From the NCBI GenBank assembly GCA_029204045.2, contig JAQNDB010000120.1, forward strand, positions 1-64,000: DNA of 64,000 nucleotides, written 5' to 3'. Positions 21,956-31,700 of this stretch are shown here, in pieces. The notes under the pieces are model-generated. The model did no database searches. It saw nothing but the letters and a program-made list of their open reading frames with translations, and was not told the origin of the DNA. Made by a program: the position numbers and the translations under genes. The stretch comes from Tillandsia leiboldiana (lineage: Eukaryota > Streptophyta > Magnoliopsida > Poales > Bromeliaceae). The number at the start of each line of letters is the position of its first letter. The stretch's first letter is position 1.

Positions 21956-22413
21956 TACCACACCGTTGATACACGGTGGTGATGCCACGCCGTTGGCGCA
22001 CGGCAGTGATGCCACGCCGTTGGTACACGGCAGTGATGCCACGCCGTTGATACACGGCAGTGATGCCACGCCGTTGATACACGGTGGTGATGCCACACCG
22101 TTGATACAAGGTGGTGATGCCACGCCGTTGATACACGGCAGTGATGCCACGCCGTTGATACACGGTGGTGATGCCACACCGTTGATACACGGTGGTGATG
22201 CCACGCCGTTGGTACACGGCAGTGATGCCACGCCGTTGATACACGGCAGTGATGCCACACCGTTGATACACGGTGGTGATGCCACACCGTTGATACACGG
22301 TGGTGATGCCACGCCGTTGGCGCACGGCAGTGAGGCCACGCCGTTGTTACACGGCAGTAATGCCACGCCGTGGGTGCACGGCAGTGATGCCACGTTGTAG
22401 GTACACAACGGTG
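21956..22413 (+). repeat. LARD-D internal array 4, 27-bp hairpin unit
   Basis: About 17 units built on CCGTTGATACACGG followed by GATGCCAC. The stem appears as GCCGT/ACGGC, ACCGT/ACGGT and the wobble form GCCGT/ACGGT; a last unit has GTTGT/ACAAC around AGGTAC. Long open frames on both strands follow from the 27-bp period. Confidence 0.92.
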
Positions 22414-22875
22414 AGAGTCTTTTGGATGTTTCGGACTTTTGACCGCGAGTTGGGCATCAGCTTTATGATCGCCTTGTGAGCCAGTTTTCAGTCCCGTTCA
22501 CCGACGGTTTGGTCCCCGTTAGGGTGTTCTTTATGAGTTGAGGGATCGACTTCGACCCGTGGGTCCGTTGGGGTTATAGCAGGTTGAGCGACCAACTGTG
22601 GCACGAGATTGTGTCTCTTGAGGATCCCTTTTGAGGGTAGCCTGCAGTTGAGTAGTCCACTCGGGTGGTTTTGGATCGGGAAGTGACCGAGTGAAGACCC
22701 CAACTTATTGGATTTCCCTTCCTTATTGGACGAGTCTGCGGGTATGCTTCGGGTCGTCTTGTTGAGGGTGGCACCATGTTGTGGTTTGGTGCGTATTACA
22801 CTTGTGGTTATCTCAGTTTTCCCCCAGCCTTTTTAGTGGAGCCCTTGGTTTTTCACGTCTCAGCTCAGTAGTGAT
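22414..22875 (+). other. LARD-D interior, unique segment, no gene seen
   Basis: About 460 bp between array 4 and the chromodomain relic. I recognise no protein similarity or repeat in it. Confidence 0.55.
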
Positions 22876-23130
22876 GTGATTTTCCTCGCCCGTGATTTAC
22901 TTGCCCCTTTGAGATCTGTGATTATTGGAGTACGAGGGACGCCCGTTGCAATTTCTGGCTCGAGAGATGAGAGAATTGCACATCGGGTCATGCCGTACTT
23001 GTTGTTGTTGTTGCGGAGTAATCACGAGGAGCGAGTGGGGGAGCTGGAGGCGTATTGTTAGATACCTAGCCGTGGTATTCTTGACTCCTGATGGGCTTGA
23101 TCTAGTTTCGAGGACGAAACTTTCTTTTAG
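22876..23130 (+). pseudogene. Relic of chromovirus pol C terminus (chromodomain) in LARD-D
   Basis: The frame 22876-23061 ends with TPVAISGSRDERIAHRVMPY and SNHEERVGELEAYC. This matches residue by residue the TEK1 chromodomain region (TPVRILARESKSLRNRAIPY, then SNHEEREATWELE), with decay and a stop. A second frame reads SFEDETFF before a stop at 23130, the usual end of such pols, next to the polypurine tract. It shows that LARD-D descends from a Tekay-like element by loss of nearly all coding sequence. Confidence 0.75.
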
Positions 23131-23140
23131 TGGGGGAGGA
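23129..23140 (+). promoter_or_regulatory. LARD-D polypurine tract
   Basis: AGTGGGGGAGGA directly precedes the 3' LTR. It would prime plus-strand cDNA synthesis. Confidence 0.88.
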
Positions 23141-26100
23141 TGTGAGGTCCTGGAATCCCCCGCGTAGGGTTGCTGGTTGTTGGGCAGCTTTCGGTCGCCG
23201 TTGGGGGTGTTGGTGCGCGTGTTGGGGGGCCCAGAAATGGATTTGTGATGCAATTTGGGATTTGCTTGCATCACTGGAGGCCTGCGTGGGTTGCGCGCAA
23301 TTTGGACACAAGTGGTGGACTTCGGGCTTAAATTGAGACCCCGTGGGAAGTTGGAGGACCCGTCGGGTGTTTAGAAGTGTTTTCGCGCGATTCAGATGTC
23401 AAAATTAGACTCCGGGTGAAGTCCGGATAAAAGTTTACCTCTCCGGTCGCCTCCGGGAATTTTTAGAGTTGGAATTGGGCAAATCGGACTTTAAAAATAG
23501 ACCCGGCGCGAAAATCGGATCGAGTGGGCATTCGGCAAATTTTCGGGTGAGAATTTGGAGATTTGGACATCGTTTTTGGATTCAGCGCGCGAAATCGCTA
23601 AGAATGGACTATTTATTTGTTGGATTTGGAGCCCGGATGAAGTGCGCGTTTTTCGAGGCAAAACGGCACGTTCATCGAGGTGTGCGTGTGGCACGGATCC
23701 CGAGGCGAACGTGGCGCGCGGGTCAAGGCGCGCGGTTCGAGGCGGCGTGCGGACGGGACGGGGCACTGACGCCTTCTGCACGGGACGCGCGGGGGGGCCG
23801 CCACGTGGCGGGCCCCCGTTGGCCCCGCGCGGGCGCGGGGGCACGCGCGCCCGTGTAACGGGCGCGTGTCCCGCACCTGGCGCGGGCGCGGTGTAACGCG
23901 CCCGTGTGGCGGGCGCGTTACCGCGCGCCACGTGGCGCGCTGGGCGCGTGGTGGACCCGGCGCACGCGCCCAACCCCGTGAACCGGCCGGTTGGAGCCTC
24001 CTATTGGTTGGCGCCGTGGACCATGCCCGTGGACCGGGGCCGTGGACCACTCCTCCTCCCCCTTTTCTTCTTCTTCTCCCTTCTCCCCCGCAAGCCTTTT
24101 CTCCTCCATTTTCTTTTCTTCCTTCTTCAACCGAGCGGGAGAGGGAGTGAGGAGGGGATTTGTGGGTAGTGCGGCGGTGCGTTGTGGACCTCGTGGAGCG
24201 TGCGCGAGGTTCCGTTGGGAGCGTTTCGGCAGCGGCGGCGCAGTCGAGTAGGTCCCGTGTGTTGGTTTTACTGTATTTTTGTACAGTTTTTGGGGCGATC
24301 TTTTAGACTGTAACTGACTCTCTTGCTCCTTTCTGTGTCCGGCACCGTGCACCGTTTTGCGTGCGGACTCCGTTTTGCGTGCGGATCCTGGCACCGTGCA
24401 CCGTTTTGCATGCGGACTCCGGCACCGTGCACCGTTTTGTGTGCGGCCTCCGTTTTGCGTGCGGATCCTGGCACCGTGCACCGTTTTACGTGCGGACTCC
24501 GGCACCGTGCACCGTTTTGCGTGCGGACTCTGTTTTGCGTGCGGATCCTGGCACCGTGCACCGTTTTGCGTGCGGACTCCGGCACCGTGTTCCGTTTTGC
24601 GTGCGGATCCTGGCACCGTGCACCATTTTGCGTGCGGACTCCGGCACCGTGCACCGTTTTGCGTGCGGACTCCGGCACCGTGCACCGTTTTGCGTGTGGA
24701 CTTCGTTTTGCGTGCGGATCCTGGCACCGTGCACCGTTTTGCGTGCGGACTCCGGCACCGTGCACCGTTTTGCGTGCGGATCCTGGCACCGTGCACCGTT
24801 TTGCGTGCGGACTCCGACACCGTGCACCGTTCTGCGTGCAGACTCCGTTTTGCGTGCGGATTCTGGCACCGTGCACCATTTTGCGTGCGGACTCCGGCAG
24901 CGGACATCGTTTTGCGTGCGGACTCCGTTTGGCGTGCGGATTTCAGCACCGTGCTCCGTTTTGCGTGCGGACTCCGACAGCGGACATCGTTTTGCGTGCG
25001 GATCGCGTAGAGGCCAATTGCAAGTGTCTACGAGCAATTGGTGGCAAATCGAGGTGGGTGGCCTTATCTCCAAGTTTTATGGAATGTACATTAATTCTAT
25101 TGATGTAGGACTATGCATGATAGTTTATTTCCTTGTGTAGCATGCTAGATTGTTGGAATGGCTATCCCTTTATTATCTGTTAAAGTAGTTATCTTGGAAC
25201 TTGACCTAGCACCCCCGTCATATGTTGTATGTGTAACCAGACTAGTAGAAAACCCTGACTTGGGCTAGGGTTATTTATGCTTAGACATCCACACTGTTCC
25301 TTCATCCCTGGACATAGTGTTTTCTCGCCCGGGTAGTGGGCCGAGAGGTCGGGACTTGCTTTTAGTGTGGGTTGCTTTTACACTCTTGCCTGGGAGCAGA
25401 GTGGAGTCTGGTAGTTGTACTGGGTTGCTTATCTGTGCCGGGAGCCGTTTGGGTAAACGGTAGTCCCGGGAGGTCTTGTTTCCCTGTTGGGCCGTCCTGG
25501 AGGGAGCCGTTACGCAGACGGCAGTCCCGGGCCGTCGAGTATCTTCCGGTCCGTGTTGTTGGGAACCGTTGGGGTTGACGGTGGTCCCAGGTCGTTGAGT
25601 GTTGTCCGACCTGTTTTGTTACCCTGAGTTGTGGGTCGTCCCTGGCTGTGGAGTATCTCCAGCCAGTGAGCCTTGTGCTGCGAGCCGTTGGAGAGGCTAG
25701 TGTCTCGTGTTTCGAGTTAGCCGAGCAGCCGAGTCGTCGAGAGTGCTCCGACTGTTGTGCGAGGTATTTGGGGATCTTGAGCCCTACCGTTCTGAGAGTG
25801 AGCGTGGATTTTGACTAGCCTGCATATGCCAATGTTCGATACTCTATGCCGCGCCGTTCTACTCAGTTGGAGTCGCGTCCTGAGATGCCGCTGTGGATAC
25901 GATGGTTGGCCTGTTGAGGCAGTTTTCCGCAGTTGAGGCAACGATGGGCCTGTTGAGGCAGTTTTGCGCGAGGGATGAGTTAGTAGGTCAGGACGCCCCA
26001 CGTAAATCCCGTCCTCATGGGGATGTGTGGTAGTGGGCAGGAGCGTTCCTAGTCGACGGGCGTAGGCTTGACTGGACCTTTGAGGTAGTCAGTTCGTTTG

Positions 26101-26860
26101 GGTCGATTGAGCACCTTGGGTGCGAGTGGTCTCATTTACTTTCATCTGTTCCACTTTTTGGAGTATCTAGATAGAGGCTTGGTAGCTGTAGAGTAGCTCC
26201 AGCTTTTTTTGTTCAGTTTTCATTGCATTGTTATCTTTGGCCTCTAGTAGACTTGGTGGGCAGACCGTTGGGCTTGTTGACGGCACCCACTGAGAACTAC
26301 TGTGGGAAGTAGTTCTCACACCCGTCGTGGTGTCTTTTTCCCCAGGAACTTCTCCTCCTGTTCCTGTTGCTCCAGTTGCTGATCCTTCTGACCGAGGCGA
26401 GGGAGTCGCGAGCTAGTTCCCTACCCGTCATTGGAGTGTAGCGGTACCCCTTCAGAGGAGAGCTTCAGTAGATTAGTTTTCTTCTTTTTCCTCTGTTGAG
26501 AGACCTTTGTTGTGAGGTATAGAGTTGTACTCTATTTTACAGTTTGAGAGACTGTTGTAGTGAGGATATTCTTGTATCGAGAGTCTGTACACTGATGTAT
26601 TCATTGGAGATACCTCCCTTTTGAGTTTTTGTATCAGAGGACTTTGTATATGATAGTATTTGGGGAGATGGATATTGTATTATTTTCAGTTGTACAGTGT
26701 TTGGACTTCAGTTTTAGTAGTCTACTTTCAGCTCTCTGATATCTGTATACTGTAGTTGATTCTTCCTGCAGGTTAGACGCTTCGTCTGTACGGCAGTTTC
26801 CGTACAGATGGCGGATCTGTTGGCGAGCCCGGGTGGCAGTTTCCACCCCGGGGCGTGACA
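23141..26860 (+). repeat. LARD-D 3' LTR, 3,720 bp
   Basis: A close copy of 15949-19665. The minisatellite is at 24341-25004, the hairpin repeats start at about 25438 and the terminal hairpins are at 26786-26852. Differences cluster in the minisatellite and at CpG sites; one CTC indel lies near 24052. Confidence 0.95.
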
Positions 26861-26961
26861 GATAACTCATCCCAATTGACTTCATCCTTTTTAGCCCTCT
26901 TGGCAGTGTCTCTCATATGTACCATAGCAGCAAGTAGGAAAACAATCGAAGTGATCACCAT
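26861..26961 (-). pseudogene. CopS1 ORF3, N-terminal part
   Basis: The start codon is at 26961 (MVITSIVFLLAAMVHMRDTA), 22 bases after a predicted splice acceptor. The same N terminus, hydrophobic then basic, opens CopS2 ORF3 (MVITRINFLLAAMVHVKDTA). After 33 codons it meets LARD-D. The GATAA copy keeps the frame: the codon starting at 26862 corresponds to the one starting at 15945. Confidence 0.82.
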
Positions 26962-26989
26962 TGCTATTGGTCTCTTGAGAAAAGAAATC

Positions 26990-27373
26990 CTGTGTGCAAC
27001 AACTCAAGAACACGAAAAAATTGTTAATTTTCAGAATTTAGAAAAATTGTACCCAAACAATCATAATCATGTAGAGAGACTAAGAATCAAATTAGTTTTG
27101 CAAAAGGACTTTTTTAAAAATAGATCAAATGCATGATTTTCGAAAATCCTTATTATATGCCCTAAAACCGAAATTTTTGAAATCGAAGACCAAAAATCCG
27201 TTTATCTTGAGAATACCTAGCATATAATCAAAACTAATCTACCCAGAGTTCTTATTTCAAAAGAAATTTGATCAAAAACCATCCACAAACAAAATTGATC
27301 CAAGAAAATCATCACGTTTGAGGAGGAATAGAGAAAAACGGTGAAAACCGAGATTTTGATCAATAAAACTTAC
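26990..27373 (-). other. Predicted 5'-UTR intron of CopS1 ORF3, 384 bp
   Basis: On the minus strand the donor CCAA/GTAAGT begins at 27373 and the acceptor TTGCACACAG/G ends at 26990. CopS2 has the matching pair at 39139 and 39522, again 384 bp. Splicing is inferred from the consensus sites and their conservation. Confidence 0.6.
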
Positions 27374-27488
27374 TTGGAGTTGAAGAACTTGAGTTTGAAA
27401 GCTTCCAAGAAGGGTGAAATCTAGAGAGAGAAGCTCTGGAAACTTTGGAACAAAAGATTGGAGTAAAAGAAATCAAAACCCTTTTGTT

Positions 27489-27658
27489 CTTTATAAAACC
27501 CTAGCCGCGATCCGGATCAGACCATGCTTGCGATCCGGATCGGCTACCCGCAGTGAGGAACTGCGTTCGGGATCCGGATCGGCAGGTCCAATCCGGATCG
27601 TCAGCCCGCAGAAGAATACCTGCGTTCGGGATCCGGATCATCTTGCCCGATCCGGATC
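27489..27658 (-). promoter_or_regulatory. Candidate internal promoter for CopS1 ORF3
   Basis: Five perfect GATCCGGATC palindromes (27509-27658) stand upstream, in sense, of a TATA-like TTTATAAAG (27489-27497), about 115 bp before the predicted intron. This mirrors the LTR U3 layout. Between palindromes are small CGCAG/CTGCG inverted repeats. I infer a separate ORF3 transcript. Confidence 0.5.
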
Positions 27659-27673
27659 GGCTCCAACTTTTTC

Positions 27674-28594
27674 TTTAGAAAATTTCAGAGAAATTCAAGA
27701 AAAAACCAGAAAAAGATTGTAAGCACAAATGTGTATCAACTTTAAACAAAAATCATCGTTTCATACAACAAGAATTAGATTATGCCAAATCTATCAATAA
27801 TATCCAAAAATGAAACGAGAATTTACAAAAATTAAATCCCTTAAAGTTGAACACCTTCAATTACATCTAACTTGATCTTATGAGTAATGCCTTTATCAAA
27901 TCATCAATTCAGTAAAGAAAATGAAATACAAAGATCAATAGATGTTTGAAATCCCAAATATAGTAGATAATGTATCTAGACAATCTGTTGAAGAGAGTGG
28001 CTCTTTGAGCATCTTTCTTTAAAAACCCACCTTATACCAACCTTGAAATTTGACAGAGTCAAGTATTTCAACATGCATTTTACTTAATCAAAATTTGAAC
28101 AACCATGCTTGGTATACATGTGGTAGCTGCACACAATACTCGGACGACCGAGGTGGTAGCTCTTTCCTCCATGTGGTGGTAGTTTTCACACTCCTCATTG
28201 GGATGTAACTCTTTCCACATCTTTTGAGCATTTTACTTTTCTTTGACTCCCCCTCAATTGGCTATCAATTATTTAAGATATAAAGTATTCAACCAAAAAT
28301 TGATCTCGATTTCATACTCGACTAAGCAGTCAAATAAGATAATGACTATACCAAGAGATCATTGAGAGAGAAATTGACTTTGATCACTCAGAAGATGATT
28401 TAATTAACATAAATGATCATTGCAACAGTGAAATATTATGATGGCAAAAGCATAATAAATTTCTAAATGTGCGAAAAGATGCAATTAAAGTCAATTATGA
28501 TCTATGCTCAATTAATGTCCTATGTACAAACATAGATAATGAACAAAACAAAACAAAAACAAAACCTATCCTATGCAAAGGTTTCAAAAAGAAG
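27674..28594 (-). other. CopS1 post-pol noncoding region with a conserved module
   Basis: No gene. About 27990-28270 is a module shared by every CopS and CopG copy: GGTTGGTATAAGGTGGGAT, GCTCAAAGAGCCAC, a repeated AGCTACCAC, and GATGTGGAAAGAGTTACAT (sense). Confidence 0.75.
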
Positions 28595-28726
28595 TTTATT
28601 TCAAGGAAAGCATTCCAATTGCTTTTCGCAAATGAATAAAACGTTTTTGATCCAAAGGTTTTGTTAGAATGTCAGCTAATTGATCCTCAGTTGAAATATA
28701 TGAAAGTTGAAGAGTATTTGATTCAA

Positions 28727-31700
28727 CTAGCTCTCTAAGAAAATGATATCTAAGTTCAATATTTTTGTTCTAGAGTGCAACACAGGGTTTTTAGAAATGT
28801 TAATTGCACTTGTGTTGTCACAAAGAATTATTACCGAAGATGCTGAAATCCGGAAGTCGCTCAACACACTTTTCATCCAAATGAGTTGGGTTGAACAACT
28901 ACCCGCTGAAATGTGTTCCGCTTCGGCAGTCGAGAGTGCTATGCAATTCTGCTTTTTACTGTGCCATGCAACAAGGCAATGGCCAAGATAGAAGCATGCA
29001 CCACTCGTGCTTTTCCGATCATCCACTGATCCTGCCCAATCGGCATCTGAGTATCCAACAATATCCAAACTTGTTCCCATAGGATACCAAATTCCGAAAT
29101 TAATTGATCCTTTGATATACCGGATGATCCTTTTCACCGCTTTCAGGTGAACCTCCTTTGGTGCAGATTGATATCTCGCGCAGATCCCAATACCAAAAGA
29201 TATATCCGGGCGACTAGCCGTGAGGTAAAGTAGACTTCCAATCATACTTCGATACAGTTTCTCGTCTACATTCTCACTTTGTGATTCACTTCCAAGTCCC
29301 TTGTGGCTAGTTCCCATTGGAGTCGGAAAATCCTTCAAATTTTCAAGATCAAACTTTTTAACCAACTCCATTGCATACTTGGATTGACTCAAGTGAATAC
29401 CTTCATCATTTTGTTTAATTTGCAATCCAAGGAAATAAGTCAATTCGCCTATCATGGACATCTCAAATTCGCTTTCCATGGTCTCCGCGAATTTAGAAGC
29501 ATCATTATCTCTTGTTGCGCCAAATACAATGTCATCGACATAGATTTGTGCTACAATGAAATTGCTTTGATAATGCTTCACAAAGAGAGTCCTATCAGCT
29601 CCCCCTCGAGTGTAGCCCTTCTCCAAAAGGTGCTTTGTCAACCTTTCGTACCATGCTCGCGGTGCTTGTTTCAGACCGTAAAGAGCCTTTTTCAAACGAA
29701 AAACATGGTTAGGTTGTTTATGGTCTACAAAACCTTTCGGTTGAGCCACATAAACTTCCTCATTTAAAAACCCATTTAGAAATGCGCTCTTAACGTCCAT
29801 TTGAAATAATTTGATTTTAAAATGACAAGCAATAGCAAATAGTATACGAATGGACTCGAGTCTAGCTACAGGGGCGAATGTTTCATCAAAGTCTATACCT
29901 TCTACTTGAGAGTAGCCTTGAGCAACTAATCGTGCCTTGTTCCTGATGATAGTACCATCCTCATTTTTCTTGTTCTTGAAGATCCATTTGGTACCTATCA
30001 CATTATGTTGCTTTGGAGGCTTCGTTAATTCCCAGACTTTGTTTCGCTCAAATTGATGGAGCTCTTCCTGCATTGCTTTAATCCAGTAGTCATCCTGAAG
30101 AGCTTCATCTATGTTCTTTGGTTCGATTAAAGATACGTAGCAAGCGAATCCACAAACCAACTGCCTCCGAGTTCTAACTCCTTCTTGTGGATCTCCAATA
30201 ATATTCGATTCCGGATGATCCTTGGAGATTTGTAGCGTTTGTTGAAACGGAGTACTCGGAGATATATGAGATGATTCCTGCACATTAGATAAACTTGAAG
30301 AACCATTAGATGCATCATTAATATTGAAAGTATTATTATGAGAAGATGCAACGGCAGGAGAATCATTATCTAGAGAGATATCGAGGGTAGATTTTTCAGA
30401 TGCAAAGTGAAAAGCTTCATCTACTTTAACATTTATAGATTCTACGATCGTCTTAGATTCCAAGTTAAATACTCGATATGCTGTACTATTAGTAGAATAC
30501 CCCAAGAAAATCCCTTCGTCACTTCGTGAGTCAAACTTTCCAAGATTTTCATGGTCACGTAAAATGTAACACCGACTCCCGAAGATGCGAAAATATTTGA
30601 TGTTGGGTTTTCTACCACACCATAGTTCATATGGTGTATTTAACGTTCCCGGGCGCAAAAACACTCGATTAATGACATAGACAGCGGTGTTCACAGCTTC
30701 AACCCAAAAAAGTAGCGGTAAATTCCGGCTATGAAGCATCACACGCGCCATCTCTTGAACAACCCTGTTTTTGCGCTCAACAACACCATTCTGTTGAGGT
30801 GTATAGGGTGCAGAGAATTCATGCTTAATACCGTTTGAAGTACAAAAGTCAATGAATTTAGAATTAATGAATTCTCCACCTCTATCACTTCTAACACGAA
30901 TGATCTTTTCATTCTTTTCAATCCTAATACGAAGGCAAATCTCGTGAAAAGAATCAAAAGTATCAGCTTTCTCTTTTAAAAATGCTACCCAAGAAAACCT
31001 AGAGAAATCATCAACCAATAAGAAAATATACCATTTACCTCCCAAAGATGGTTGACGAGTTGGCCCCATTAAATCCATGTGTAAAAGTTCCAAAGGCCGT
31101 TTTGTACCAACGTGGTTCAAGTTCTTGTGTGCAGTTCTGGACTGTTTTCCCTTTTGGCAACCACCACACACAATGTTTTGTTTAAATAAAAGTTTTGGAA
31201 CCCCCTTGACCACGTCCTTGTTTGAAATTTTAACAAGTTCCTTAAAATTTATGTGACCTAGCCTTTCATGCCAAAGTGTTTCATTATTCAAAGAAACTAT
31301 GTTACATTTTTCTGAAATTTTATTAGGAACAACATAGCAATTGTTTTCAGATCTAACCCCTTTTAAAAAGAAGACATGGTCCTTATCAGTTACAACGCAT
31401 TCAACAGATGAAAAGTTAACTGAAAAACCATTGTCGCAAAGTTGACTTATGCTTATGAGGTTAGTCTTAAGGCCATCAACAAATAAGACGTTTTTCAAAA
31501 TAGGGCCATCTGGAATAGCTACCGTCCCTTTTCCAACAATTTTGGAAGATCGACCGTCTCCGAAAACAACAAGTCCACCGGAGATTTTCTCAAGATTTTG
31601 AAAACTATTTTTGTCACCGGTCATGTGACGGGAACAACCGCTATCCAGATACCAAGACGAACTATCATATGCATGCAAGGAAACATTGGTAACAAGACAA

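Larger units (their letters stand above)
15949..26860 (+). mobile_element. LARD-D, non-autonomous gypsy derivative with giant LTRs
   Basis: LTRs of 3,717 and 3,720 bp, starting TGTGAGGTCC and ending GGGCGTGACA, enclose a 3,475-bp interior with a primer site and polypurine tract but no intact coding gene. Target-site copies GATAA stand at 15944-15948 and 26861-26865. The interior is mostly tandem arrays plus a decayed chromodomain tail, so it derives from a Tekay-like chromovirus and must borrow all enzymes. I counted about a dozen LTR differences outside the LTR minisatellite, mostly C/T at CpG. Confidence 0.94.

Noticed and set aside
21727..22408. Four overlapping repeat-rich frames in array 4
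   Set aside because: A 27-bp period opens several frames on both strands; noncoding hairpin units explain the sequence better.
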